A DNA stretch of 64,000 bases from Streptomyces sp. ICC1 (GTDB lineage: Bacteria; Actinomycetota; Actinomycetes; Streptomycetales; Streptomycetaceae): NCBI RefSeq assembly GCF_003287935.1, contig NZ_CP030287.1, positions 6,031,022 to 6,095,021 on the forward strand, read 5' to 3'. The notes beneath the pieces were generated by a model. That model was not told the DNA's origin, searched no databases, and saw nothing but the letters and a program-made list of their open reading frames with translations. A program made the translations under genes and the position numbers. Of this stretch, positions 44,360 through 53,078 are shown one piece after another. Within the stretch, counting starts at the first letter, position 1. Every line of letters begins with the position of its first letter.

Positions 44360-44515
44360 CGGCGTCTCCTCGTCGTCGGTACGTTCGCGTGCGGGCGAGC
44401 GTGAAAACCTGAGCGGCGCTGGTTTTTGAGTCAGGCCTGAGGGGGCCGGCCTGCGAGCTGGCCGGTTAATGGCCCTGAGATTCGCGCAGGCCGGTTTCCG
44501 GCGGCGCCGCTGGGT

Positions 44516-44551
44516 GTTTCGCGTCGATGACGAAGAGGTCCGGCGTGTTAC
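44516..44551 (-). promoter_or_regulatory. GlnR-type operator of the amtB-glnK-glnD promoter
   Basis: Read on the minus strand: GTAAC-n6-GACCT, then GTCAT-n6-GAAAC, against the GlnR pattern GTnAC-n6-GAAAC in tandem. The second half-pair fits best. It lies 157-192 bp before the amtB start. GlnR activates this operon in S. coelicolor during nitrogen limitation; here the site is inferred from pattern and position. Confidence 0.6.
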
Positions 44552-44560
44552 GCGCTCATA

Positions 44561-44608
44561 AACAAGTGGGTCATGAACGAGTGGTTCATGACCGAGTGGT
44601 TCATGGAG
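44561..44608. repeat. three 15-bp direct repeats (AGTGG[G/T]TCATGA)
   Basis: Units start at 44565, 44580 and 44595. They lie just upstream of the GlnR-type site, in the intergenic region between nsdA and amtB. A reading frame through them gives NEWFMTEWFM but has no ribosome site and no support as a gene. Confidence 0.65.
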
Positions 44609-44726
44609 GCGTCCGTTGAAAACCCGGCCGCGGCGATGACCCGGGGAACCTGGCTGGGGGAGCCTGATCGGGCTTCACGGGGTGACTGCCGCGGCCGGGG
44701 GCCTTGGGGAGCGGCCGCGAGGGCCG

Positions 44727-46253
44727 TCAGACGGCCTCCGCGGCTTCGGGGAGCCGGGAGGCGAGGTGGTCGGTCAGGCGCACCACGTCGGCGACGTCGC
44801 CGTACTCACGCGCGGCGGCGTCGACGGTCTTGCGCAGCCGGGTGTTCACCCTTTCGGACCGCACCTTTCCCGCCACGTCGAGGGCGCGGCCGACGAGGAC
44901 GGTGGCCTGCTCGGGCTCGCGCTGGAGCAGGTGCACGGTGGCCATGCCGATGAGGTTGAGGGCGTAGGAGCGCTGGTGTTCCTCGTCCTTCTCGAACAGC
45001 TCGACGGCGCGCTCCATGACGGGTTCGGCGAGGGAGGCGTACATGGGGCTGCGGCCCGCGACGTAGGCCAGGTCCCGGTAGGAGTGGGAGTTCTCGCCGT
45101 TGAGCTCGGCCTCGGAGAAGAAGCGGATCCAGTCGGGCTCCGGCTCGCTGCCGAAACCGACGTCGGAGAAGGTGTCCTCGGCCATCCGGACGGCGCGCTT
45201 GCAGCGGCTGGGCTGGCCCATGTTGGCGTAGGCGCGGGCCTCCATCGCATACAGCATGGCCTGCGTACGGGGCCCCGCGCAGTCGCGGCTGCCGTACTGG
45301 GCCAGGTGGATGAGCTCCAGGGCGTCCTCGGGGCGGCCCAAGTGGATCATCTGGCGGCTCATGCTGGAGAGGATGTACGAGCCGAGCGGCTTGTCGCCGC
45401 CCTCCTTGGCGGCGTGCAGCGCGAGGACGAAGTACTTCTGCGCGGTGGGGTGCAGGCCGATGTCGTAGCTCATCCAGCCGGCGAGTTCGGCGAGTTCGGC
45501 GGCGACCTTGAAGAGCCGCTTCGCCACCGGGGCCGGGTGGTTCTCCTGGAGCAGGTCGGTGACCTCGTGGAGCTGGCCCACGACGGCCTTGCGGCGCAGG
45601 CCGCCGCCGCACTGGGCGTCCCACTGGCGGAACATCACGGTGGTGGCTTCGAGGAGGTCGACCTCCTGCTCGGAGAGCCGGGGCGGCCGGTGGCCGCTGA
45701 GGGCGCCCGCCGGCCCCGCCTCGCGCGGCCCCGGGTCGGCGGCCGGGACCGGGACGAGCCAGCGCTGCATGGGCTCGATGAGGGCGGGACCGGCGGAGAG
45801 GGCCAGCGAGGTCCCGAGGAAGCCGCGGCGGGCCAGCATCAGGTCGCTGCGGGAGAACTCGCCGAGCAGCTCGACGGTCTGCGGGCCGGCCCAGGGCAGG
45901 TCGACGCCGGAGACCGAGGGGGTCTGGTGGGCTGTGCGCAGGCCGAGGTGCTCGATGGCGACGACGGATCCGAAGCGTTCGGAGAACAGCTCGGACAGGA
46001 TCCGCGGGACGGGTTCACGGGGCTGTTCGCCGTCGAGCCAGCGCCGGACCCGGGAGGTGTCGGTGCTGATGTGGTGGGCGCCCATCTGGCGGGCCCGGCG
46101 GTTGACCTGGCGGGCGAGCTCGCCCTTGGACCAGCCGCTGCGCACGAACCAGGAGGTCAGCTGCTCGTTGCGGGCGGTGGCCCCCTGCTCCGACGCCTCG
46201 GCGCCGGGCGCCTCGGACTCCGCGCTCGTTCCGCTTGCGCCGTTGCCGCTCAC
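44727..46253 (-). CDS. nsdA: NsdA, TPR-type regulator of development and antibiotic production, 508 aa
   Basis: GTG start at 46253 gives the family N-terminus SGNG; an upstream start at 46286 is possible. Residues 20-90 contain an HTH-like region (LTSWFVRSGWSKGELARQVN, then RRARQMGAHHISTDTSRVRR and WLDGEQPREPVPRILSELFS). The rest are TPR-like helices (YDIGLHPTAQKYFVLALHAA, GRPEDALELIHLAQYGSRDC, RSYALNLIGMATVHLLQREP). NsdA (SCO5582 in S. coelicolor) represses sporulation and antibiotic formation. Its position next to amtB is conserved in Streptomyces, and this supports the symbol. Confidence 0.9.
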   Translation of the reverse strand: MSGNGASGTSAESEAPGAEASEQGATARNEQLTSWFVRSGWSKGELARQVNRRARQMGAHHISTDTSRVRRWLDGEQPREPVPRILSELFSERFGSVVAIEHLGLRTAHQTPSVSGVDLPWAGPQTVELLGEFSRSDLMLARRGFLGTSLALSAGPALIEPMQRWLVPVPAADPGPREAGPAGALSGHRPPRLSEQEVDLLEATTVMFRQWDAQCGGGLRRKAVVGQLHEVTDLLQENHPAPVAKRLFKVAAELAELAGWMSYDIGLHPTAQKYFVLALHAAKEGGDKPLGSYILSSMSRQMIHLGRPEDALELIHLAQYGSRDCAGPRTQAMLYAMEARAYANMGQPSRCKRAVRMAEDTFSDVGFGSEPEPDWIRFFSEAELNGENSHSYRDLAYVAGRSPMYASLAEPVMERAVELFEKDEEHQRSYALNLIGMATVHLLQREPEQATVLVGRALDVAGKVRSERVNTRLRKTVDAAAREYGDVADVVRLTDHLASRLPEAAEAV

Positions 46254-46671
46254 TGGAACGCCCCCATCCCTCAGCATCTTCGACACGAAACCGCGTCGGA
46301 GGCGGTGAGGGAACGGACCTTCACAGGTCCTTCACACCATGCCTCCGGCATACCCGCGGACGAGTCTGCCTTCGCTCTTCGTGCACCGAAAGTAATCCTA
46401 CGATCACCCCTTCGGCGAGGTCGATCCCGGAAACGCCACCATTCGCCACCCCTTCGAATGAACTCGCCACCCGCCAGGCGCGATTCACTTGACAGGAAGG
46501 CGAGACGGATCGGTTGGACAGAGGTGCGCTCGGGGCGCACGCGGCGAGGAGTGCGCCGGGTGCCCGACGGACGGACCGGGGCGGACCGGCCCCGACCGGG
46601 CACCGCGCCCGGCCGGCATCCGGTTGCGCCGACGTCGTAACCACCGGCACGTCCGACCCGTTGGAGGGGGC
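46254..46671. other. 418-bp divergent promoter region of nsdA and the primase-like gene
   Basis: No gene is seen. A TTGACA (near 46489) on the plus strand and a TAGGAT on the minus strand near 46395 are the only promoter-like elements I can point to. Confidence 0.35.
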
Positions 46672-47349
46672 ATGGGCATGGGCTTCACGATCGGCGGCAG
46701 CCGCGGCACCAAGGAGTTCCGTTCCGGCGCCCGGCGCCGCGGCCGGACGTCGGAGAGCACGGCGGTGGCGGAGTACACCGGGCTGTGGGGCTGGGACGTG
46801 GTCCCCGGTGCCCGGGCAGCGGCCCCCGCCCGCGACTGCTCCTGCGGTCATACGAGTTGCGGCGCGCCGGGGGCGCATCCACTGGCCCTCGCGCCGACGG
46901 TGCCGGCCGGAGCCACCCTCGACGAGGTCGCCGAGACGTGGAGCGGCTATCCGGGGGCGGCGGTGCTGCTCCCCGTCGGCCGCTCCTTCGACGTCATCGA
47001 GGTGGCCGAGGAGGCCGGGCGGCGCGCGCTGGTCCGCCTCGAGCGGATGGGCCTGCCGCTCGGCCCGGTCACCGCGACCCCGGACGGCCGGGCCCAGTTC
47101 TTCGTGGCCCCGGGCGCCGCGGCCGGGCTGCCCCAGCTGCTGTACCGGATGGGCTGGGACGACGCGGGGCTCGACCTGCGCGCGCTGGGCCAGGGGGCCT
47201 ACGTCACCGCCCCGCCGTCCGACTTCGCGGGCCTCGGCCCGGTGAGCTGGCTGCGCACGCCGTCGCTGGACTCGGCCGGGGACCCGCCCCAGGCCCGGCT
47301 CCTGCTCGGCACCCTCGCCTACCTCTGCCACCGGCTGCGCCGGGCCTAG
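46672..47349 (+). CDS. bifunctional DNA primase/polymerase-like (prim-pol N-terminal) protein, 225 aa
   Basis: ATG 46672 after TTGGAGGGGG. The family core starts about residue 25: AVAEYTGLWGWDVVPGARAA, then a zinc-like segment RDCSCGHTSCGAPGAHPLAL, then AGATLDEVAETWSGYPGAAV and SFDVIEVAEEAGRRALVRLE. It corresponds to the SCO5581-type gene found between nsdA and ftsY. The acidic catalytic residues of true prim-pols are not obvious (DVIEV in place of D-x-D), so activity is doubtful. Confidence 0.75.
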   Translation: MGMGFTIGGSRGTKEFRSGARRRGRTSESTAVAEYTGLWGWDVVPGARAAAPARDCSCGHTSCGAPGAHPLALAPTVPAGATLDEVAETWSGYPGAAVLLPVGRSFDVIEVAEEAGRRALVRLERMGLPLGPVTATPDGRAQFFVAPGAAAGLPQLLYRMGWDDAGLDLRALGQGAYVTAPPSDFAGLGPVSWLRTPSLDSAGDPPQARLLLGTLAYLCHRLRRA

Positions 47350-47358
47350 CCCTGACCC

Positions 47359-47396
47359 GGGGGCACCGGCCCGGCTCCGGACAGGCCGGTGCCCCC
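47359..47396. terminator. hairpin between the primase-like gene and ftsY
   Basis: GGGGGCACCGGCC (47359-47371) pairs perfectly with GGCCGGTGCCCCC (47384-47396). A third copy of the first arm at 47413-47425 allows an alternative fold. It can stop transcription from both convergent genes. Confidence 0.75.
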
Positions 47397-47451
47397 GGGT
47401 CCACGGGACCTCGGGGGCACCGGCCTGCGTACGGCGCTCGGGAAGGTCCGC

Positions 47452-48678
47452 TCAGTCGCCGATCAGGGCGTCGACGAAGGCCTCGGGCTCGAAGGGCGCC
47501 AGGTCGTCCGCACCCTCGCCGAGACCGACGAGCTTGACCGGGACGCCGAGCGCGCGCTGGACGGCGATGACGATGCCGCCCTTGGCGGTCCCGTCGAGCT
47601 TGGTCAGCACGATGCCGGTGATGTCCACGACCTCCGCGAAGACGCGGGCCTGGGTCAGGCCGTTCTGGCCGGTGGTGGCGTCCAGGACCAGCAGGATCTC
47701 GTCGAGCGGACCGTGCTTCTCCACGACGCGCTTGACCTTGCCGAGCTCGTCCATCAGGCCGGTCTTGGTGTGCAGGCGGCCGGCGGTGTCGATGAGCACC
47801 ACGTCGGCGCCCTCGGCGATGCCCTCCTTGACCGCGTCGTAGGCGATCGAGGCCGGGTCACCGCCCTCGGGTCCGCGCACGGTGCGCGCGCCGACCCGGT
47901 CGCCCCAGGTCTGGAGCTGGTCGGCGGCGGCGGCGCGGAAGGTGTCGGCCGCGCCGAGCACCACGCTGCGCCCGTCGGCGACGAGCACGCGGGCCAGCTT
48001 GCCGGTGGTGGTGGTCTTGCCGGTGCCGTTCACGCCGACGACCATGATCACGGCGGGGGTGTCCACACCGCTCTCGGTCTTGACGGCACGGTCGAAGTCG
48101 GTGCCGAGGAGGGCGACGAGCTCCTCCTTCAGCAGCGCGCGCAGATCGGCGGGGGTACGGGTGCCGAGCACCCTGACCCGCTCGCGGAGCCGGTCCACCA
48201 GCTCCTGGGTCGGCGCGACACCGACGTCGGCGATGAGGAGGGTCTCCTCGATCTCCTCCCAGGTGTCCTCGTCGAGGTGCTCGCGGGAGAGCAGCGTGAG
48301 CAGCCCCTTGCCGAGCGAGTTCTGCGACCGGGCGAGGCGCGCGCGCAGCCGGACCAGGCGGCCGGCCGTCGGCTCGGGCACCTCGATCTCGGGGGCGGGC
48401 GGCGCCTCCACGACCGGGTCCTCGACCGCGACGGGCGATTCGAGGGCGGCCTCCGCGTCGGGAAGCGCGACCTCCTCGATCGTGCGGCGCGGCTCTTGCG
48501 CCGTCGGTGCGGCGTCCTCCCCCACCTGCGGTTCGGCGGGCGGGGCAGTGATGGTCGGCGTGCTCGACGGCGCCGGCGGAGGCAGCTGCTTCTTCTTGCG
48601 GCTGCTGACCACGAGCCCGCTGATCGCACCGACCGCGACCAGGGCGATGACTACGGCAAGGATGAGGATGTCTGTCAT
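47452..48678 (-). CDS. ftsY: signal-recognition-particle receptor FtsY, 408 aa
   Basis: ATG 48678 begins a membrane-anchoring helix (DILILAVVIALVAVGAISGL), then a Pro/Glu-rich acidic A domain to about residue 105, then the NG GTPase: N domain SLGKGLLTLLSREHLDEDTW, P-loop VVGVNGTGKTTTTGKL, DTFRAAAADQL, VLIDTAGRLHTK, VLTKLDGTAKGG, and the end GEGADDLAPFEPEAFVDALI. It receives SRP-ribosome complexes at the membrane. The order ftsY-primase-like-nsdA-amtB matches other Streptomyces. Confidence 0.96.
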   Translation of the reverse strand: MTDILILAVVIALVAVGAISGLVVSSRKKKQLPPPAPSSTPTITAPPAEPQVGEDAAPTAQEPRRTIEEVALPDAEAALESPVAVEDPVVEAPPAPEIEVPEPTAGRLVRLRARLARSQNSLGKGLLTLLSREHLDEDTWEEIEETLLIADVGVAPTQELVDRLRERVRVLGTRTPADLRALLKEELVALLGTDFDRAVKTESGVDTPAVIMVVGVNGTGKTTTTGKLARVLVADGRSVVLGAADTFRAAAADQLQTWGDRVGARTVRGPEGGDPASIAYDAVKEGIAEGADVVLIDTAGRLHTKTGLMDELGKVKRVVEKHGPLDEILLVLDATTGQNGLTQARVFAEVVDITGIVLTKLDGTAKGGIVIAVQRALGVPVKLVGLGEGADDLAPFEPEAFVDALIGD

Positions 48679-48826
48679 AACCCACCCAGTATCGGCCACG
48701 CGCACCCCGAGATGGGGACCCTGGAGGTTCACACCAGGACGTAAGCCTCTGTTTGTACTTTTTGCGGCAAATCTACGATGATGAGCAGCTCCCCCTCCTG
48801 CCCCGCCTCCCCCACGGAGTACACGT

Positions 48827-50314
48827 ATGCCTGCCGAGACGACCGCCGTCGAGTCACGCGGACTGGAACCCGTCCCCGACGGGGAGCGGCGCGGCCGGGT
48901 CCGCGAGCTGATCCCGACCTGGGTCGCGGCCAACATCAGCGTGCTGCTGCTGACCATGGGCGCAGGCCTGGTCATCTTCAACAAGCTGAACATCTGGCAG
49001 GTGCTCGTCGTCGCGATCGCGGCGCCCGTCGTCTCGTACGGGATCGTCGGCCTCATATCCATCGCGGGCAAGCGCGGCGGGTCCCCCGGCATGGCGCTCT
49101 CGCGGGCCGTCTTCGGCCAGCGCGGCAACCTCTTCCCCGGCGCCCTGATCTGGATCGCCCGGTGGGGCTGGGAGACCATCAACGCGGTCAGCGGCGCCTA
49201 CGCCGTGCTGACCGTCCTCGACCTGGTCTTCGGCGTGAAGAAGAACACCGCCCTGATCGTCGTCACCCTGCTCTTCTTCGTCGGCTGCACCTTCGTGGTC
49301 TCCGGGCTCGGCATCAACGCGCTGCGCGTCTGCTCCAAGTGGTCCACGTACCTCTTCGGCGCCTTCAGCGTGCTCGTGCTGGGCTACCTGATCGCCGAGA
49401 CCGACTGGTCCGCGGTCTTCGACAAGCCCGCCGGCTCCACCGCGATGATGGTGGCGGGCATCGGCACCATCGCGGCCGGCGGCATCAGCTGGGTCCCGTC
49501 CGGCCCGGACTTCACCCGCTACCTGCCGCGCACCGCATCCGCCAAGGGCATGGTCGGCGCGACCATCGGCGGCGCGGCCGTCGTCGTGATCCCGATGGTG
49601 CTGATGGGCGCGGTGATGGCGGTCGCCACCCCCGACCTGGCCACCGCGCAGGACCCGGTCTCCTTCATCGGCGAACTCCTGCCGATCTGGATCGCGGTCC
49701 CGTACCTGCTGATCGCGCTGGTGGGCATGCTGCTCATCAACTCGATGTCCATGTACTCGGCCGGGTTCACCGCGCAGACCCTGGGCATCAAGGTCCCGCG
49801 CGCGGCGGCGGTCAGCGTCAACGCCGTGATCAGCCTGGTCTTCGGCTTCCTGCTGATGGTGGTCGCGACCAGCTTCTTCGGCTCGTTCATCTCCTTCCTG
49901 TCGCTGCTGGCCGTGGCCTTCTCCGCGTGGATCGGCGTCTTCGGCACGGACATGCTGCGCCGCCCGTCCTACGACGGCGCCGCGCTCCTGGACACCACGC
50001 GGACCAGCGCCTACTGGTACCGGGGCGGCTTCGCCTGGCAGGCCATGACCGCCTGGGGCCTCGCCCTGGTGGTGGGCCTGCTGTTCACGAAGGTCGACTG
50101 GTTCAGCGGCCCGCTGGCCACCACCTGGATCGGCCGGAACGGGCTCGGCTGGGCCGCGGGCATCGTCACCTCGGCCGTCCTGTACGCCGTCCTCCCGCGC
50201 ACCCCGGCCCCGAAGGCGCCCGCCGGCCCGGACGCCCCGGACGCCCCGGACGCGTCGGACGCGTCGGATGCCCCCGCGCAGGAGCCGCTCCCCGCCGGAG
50301 CCCTGTCCAACTGA
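48827..50314 (+). CDS. NCS1-family purine/cytosine permease, 495 aa
   Basis: ATG 48827 after CACGGAGT. Twelve membrane segments; family signatures include LIPTWVAANISVLLLTMGAG, GSPGMALSRAVFGQRGNLFP, and WIARWGWETINAVSGAYAVL near the substrate site, plus GGISWVPSGPDFTRYLPR. The Asp/Ala-rich C-terminal tail (PDAPDAPDASDASDAP) is cytoplasmic. It imports cytosine, allantoin or related bases with Na+ or H+. The flavin oxidoreductase follows after 63 bp but is separated by a strong hairpin. Confidence 0.88.
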   Translation: MPAETTAVESRGLEPVPDGERRGRVRELIPTWVAANISVLLLTMGAGLVIFNKLNIWQVLVVAIAAPVVSYGIVGLISIAGKRGGSPGMALSRAVFGQRGNLFPGALIWIARWGWETINAVSGAYAVLTVLDLVFGVKKNTALIVVTLLFFVGCTFVVSGLGINALRVCSKWSTYLFGAFSVLVLGYLIAETDWSAVFDKPAGSTAMMVAGIGTIAAGGISWVPSGPDFTRYLPRTASAKGMVGATIGGAAVVVIPMVLMGAVMAVATPDLATAQDPVSFIGELLPIWIAVPYLLIALVGMLLINSMSMYSAGFTAQTLGIKVPRAAAVSVNAVISLVFGFLLMVVATSFFGSFISFLSLLAVAFSAWIGVFGTDMLRRPSYDGAALLDTTRTSAYWYRGGFAWQAMTAWGLALVVGLLFTKVDWFSGPLATTWIGRNGLGWAAGIVTSAVLYAVLPRTPAPKAPAGPDAPDAPDASDASDAPAQEPLPAGALSN

Positions 50315-50330
50315 CGCCACGTCAGCTAAC

Positions 50331-50371
50331 GTCCCCCTTCGCCCGCCCACCCACCTCCGGCGAAGGGGGAC
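50331..50371. terminator. 13-bp perfect hairpin holding the ribosome site of the next gene
   Basis: GTCCCCCTTCGCC (50331-50343) pairs with GGCGAAGGGGGAC (50359-50371). The second arm contains AAGGGGGA, the ribosome-binding site of the oxidoreductase starting at 50378, so the structure could end transcription and hide the site in read-through RNA. Confidence 0.75.
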
Positions 50372-50377
50372 TTCTCC

Positions 50378-51364
50378 ATGCCCATCACCGTGGCCCGGTT
50401 CAACCTGATCGACCCGAACGGCACCCCTGAAACCCTCTCCGCCCGGTACAAGGCCGCGCTGGAGATGGCGAAGTACGCGGACGACCGCGGGATCGACACC
50501 ATCCAGACCGAAGAGCACCACGGCACCGACAACAACTGGCTGCCCTCCCCCTTCGCCTTCGCCGGCGCGGTGTTCGGCGCCACCCGGCGGATCGCGGTCA
50601 CCGTCTCGGCGATCATCGGCCCGCTGTACGACCCGTTGAAGGTCGCCGAGGACATCGCGGTCCTCGACCTGCTCAGCGGCGGCCGCCTCGTCACGGTGGC
50701 CGGCATCGGCTACCGCCCCGAGGAGTACGAGCAGCACGGCGTGGAGTGGGGCCGGCGCGGCAAGCTCCAGGACGAGCTGCTGGAGACCCTGCTGAAGGCG
50801 TGGACCGGCGAGCCGTTCGAGTTCCGGGGGCGTACCGTACGGGTCACCCCGCGGCCGTTCACCCAGCCGCACCCGCTGCTGCTGGTCGGCGGCAGCTCCG
50901 AGGCGGCGGCCCGCCGCGCGGCCCGGCTGGGGCTGCCGTTCTTCCCCAGCGCGCACCTGCCCGAGCTGGAGGCCTACTACAACGCCAAGCTCGCGGAGTA
51001 CGGCACGGAGGGCTTCTGCATGATGCCGGCCGCCGAGACCCCGCTGCTGCACATCGCCGAGGACCCGGACCGGGCGTGGGCCGAGCACGGCGGGCGCTTC
51101 CTCCACGAAGCCGGGATGTACGCCTCCTGGCAGTCCAAGGACATCCGCAGCGCCGTGCGGTCGGGCGCGCACACGGTGGACGAGCTCCGGGCGGAGGGCG
51201 TGTACCGGATCCTGACCCCGGACGAGGCGGTCGCGTACGCCCGCGGCGCCGGCGAGGCGGGGAACCTGGTGCTGCACCCGCTCTGCGGCGGGATGCCCGT
51301 CGACGAGGGCTGGCGCAGCCTGCAGCTGCTGTGCGAACAGGTACTGCCCCGGCTCAAGGACTGA
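50378..51364 (+). CDS. LLM-class flavin-dependent oxidoreductase, 328 aa
   Basis: ATG 50378. Luciferase-like TIM barrel: YADDRGIDTIQTEEHHGTDN, WLPSPFAFAGAVFGATRRIA, VTVSAIIGPLYDPLKVAEDI, LDLLSGGRLVTVAGIGYRPE, PLLLVGGSSEAAARRAARLG. It uses FMN (or F420) to oxidise an unknown substrate. The SCO5579-like position between glcP and ftsY is kept. It is complete, unlike the LLM gene at 24.4 kb, and belongs to a different subgroup. Confidence 0.9.
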   Translation: MPITVARFNLIDPNGTPETLSARYKAALEMAKYADDRGIDTIQTEEHHGTDNNWLPSPFAFAGAVFGATRRIAVTVSAIIGPLYDPLKVAEDIAVLDLLSGGRLVTVAGIGYRPEEYEQHGVEWGRRGKLQDELLETLLKAWTGEPFEFRGRTVRVTPRPFTQPHPLLLVGGSSEAAARRAARLGLPFFPSAHLPELEAYYNAKLAEYGTEGFCMMPAAETPLLHIAEDPDRAWAEHGGRFLHEAGMYASWQSKDIRSAVRSGAHTVDELRAEGVYRILTPDEAVAYARGAGEAGNLVLHPLCGGMPVDEGWRSLQLLCEQVLPRLKD

Positions 51365-51383
51365 GCGGCGGGGCAGTACCTGT
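51337..51383. terminator. 14-bp perfect hairpin overlapping the oxidoreductase stop
   Basis: ACAGGTACTGCCCC (51337-51350, inside the coding region) pairs with GGGGCAGTACCTGT (51370-51383). It lies between convergent genes and can serve both. Confidence 0.75.
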
Positions 51384-51414
51384 CACAAGAGGAGGGGGGC
51401 TGTTGGCGGGGAGG

Positions 51415-52851
51415 TCAGCCCATCTCCTCCAACGCCTTGCCCTTGGTCTCCGGCACCCATTTGAGGATGAAGGGGATCGAGAGCACGGCGAAGACGGTGT
51501 AGATCACGTAGGCGCCGGACAGGTTCCAGTCCGACAGGGTCGGGAACGACACGGTGATGACCCAGTTGGCGATCCACTGGGCGGCCGCGGCCACACCGAG
51601 GGCGGCGGCGCGGATCCGGCCGGGGAACATCTCCCCGAGCAGCACCCACACGACCACGCCCCAGGACAGGGCGAAGAACAGGACGAAGCAGTTGGCCGCG
51701 ACCAGGGCCACGATGCCCTGCGCGTGCGGGAGCGCGATGTCGTCGCCCGCGCCGGACTTGGACGAGAAGGCCCAGGCGGCCAGGCCCAGCGAGATCGCCA
51801 TGCCGACGGAGCCGATCAGGGCGAGCGGCTTGCGGCCGATCCGGTCCACGAAGATCATCGCGATGACCGTGCCGATGATGTTCACGACCGAGGTCTCGAA
51901 GGAGTACAGGAACGAGGCGCTCGGGTCGATGCCGACCGACTGCCACAGCGAGGAGCTGTAGTAGAAGATCACGTTGATGCCGACGAGCTGCTGGAAGACC
52001 GACAGCCCGATGCCGATCCAGACGATGGGCAGGAAGCCCTTCTTGCCGCCGAGCAGGTCCTTGAAGCTGGACTTGTGCTCGGAGCGCATGGCGTGCTCGA
52101 TCTCCGAGACGCGGGCGTCGAGGTCGATGTGCTCGCCCTCGACCTCGGCCAGCACCTTCCTGGCCTCGGTGTTGCGGCCGACGGAGATCAGGAAGCGCGG
52201 GGACTCCGGGATCACGAAGGACATCAGCCCGTAGAGCACGGCCGGGACGACCATGACGCCGAGCATCCACTGCCAGGCTTCCAGGCCGCCGATCTTGCCG
52301 CGCTGGTCGCCGTCCGCGAGGTTCAGGATCCCCCAGTTGACGAGCTGGGAGATGGCGATGCCGATGACGATCGCGGCCTGCTGGAAGGAGGCGAGCCGGC
52401 CCCGGTACGCGGGCGGGGACACCTCGGCGATGTAGGCCGGGCCGATGACCGAGGCCATGCCGATGCCGAAGCCGCCGATGACCCGCCACACGGCCAGGTC
52501 CCAGAGCGCGAAGGGCAGGGCCGAGCCGATGGCGCTGGCCGTGAAGAGGACGGCGGCGATCTGCATGCAGCGGATGCGGCCGATCCTGTCGGCGATGCGG
52601 CCCGCGGTGGCGGCGCCCAGCGCGCAGCCGATCAGCGCGGCGGCGATCACCTGGGCGAGGGTGGCCGGGCCGACGTCGAAGCGGTCCCGGATGGCGACGA
52701 CGGCGCCGTTGATGACGGAGCTGTCGTAGCCGAAGAGGAATCCGCCCATGGCCGCGGCCGCGGTGATGAAGATGACGTGCCCGAGGTGGTCGGGCTGGGA
52801 CGCGCGGCCGCCGCCTGACGCCGAGGCCTGCGCTGTGCTGCTGCTGCTCAA
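51415..52851 (-). CDS. glcP: MFS glucose permease GlcP, 478 aa
   Basis: I choose TTG at 52851, which has AGGAG 6 nt upstream; an upstream TTG at 52923 would add 24 residues without a ribosome site. Twelve helices with sugar-porter motifs: GGFLFGYDSSVINGAVVAIR, GRIADRIGRIRCMQIAAVLF, PAYIAEVSPPAYRGRLASFQ, IPESPRFLIS, FVDRIGRKPLALIGSVGMAI and the end KWVPETKGKALEEM. It matches GlcP1 of S. coelicolor (SCO5578), the main glucose-H+ symporter, and lies between smc and the oxidoreductase as there. Confidence 0.92.
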   Translation of the reverse strand: MSSSSTAQASASGGGRASQPDHLGHVIFITAAAAMGGFLFGYDSSVINGAVVAIRDRFDVGPATLAQVIAAALIGCALGAATAGRIADRIGRIRCMQIAAVLFTASAIGSALPFALWDLAVWRVIGGFGIGMASVIGPAYIAEVSPPAYRGRLASFQQAAIVIGIAISQLVNWGILNLADGDQRGKIGGLEAWQWMLGVMVVPAVLYGLMSFVIPESPRFLISVGRNTEARKVLAEVEGEHIDLDARVSEIEHAMRSEHKSSFKDLLGGKKGFLPIVWIGIGLSVFQQLVGINVIFYYSSSLWQSVGIDPSASFLYSFETSVVNIIGTVIAMIFVDRIGRKPLALIGSVGMAISLGLAAWAFSSKSGAGDDIALPHAQGIVALVAANCFVLFFALSWGVVVWVLLGEMFPGRIRAAALGVAAAAQWIANWVITVSFPTLSDWNLSGAYVIYTVFAVLSIPFILKWVPETKGKALEEMG

Positions 52852-52973
52852 GGTCTGCTCCTGCGTGCCCGGCTGCGGTGGCGGGCGGGTGGGGGTGATT
52901 CCTTCCAGTGGCGCACAGGTCAAGATCGGGCACCACCCGAAGGAAAGGCGGCGGGAGCGAGCCTATGTGTTCA

Positions 52974-53060
52974 TTTCTTGAAGTCAAGAGTTCAAGAGAG
53001 TCGCATTTCTCCCTGACCTTCAGCGGGTTGAGGAGGTTTTGAGGTTCAACTCTTGAAGAG
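52974..53060. promoter_or_regulatory. glcP promoter region with repeated TTGAA/TTCAA palindromes
   Basis: TCTTGAA-n8-TTCAAGA (52976-52997) and TTCAA-CTC-TTGAA (53045-53057) lie in an unusually AT-rich stretch between smc and glcP. They look like operators for sugar-dependent control; the regulator is unknown. Confidence 0.5.
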
Positions 53061-53078
53061 AGTGTGAGCTGACGCGTG

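Noticed and set aside
44573..44953. Small gene upstream of amtB
   Set aside because: Start lies in 15-bp repeats, no ribosome site, and the 3' half is antisense to nsdA.
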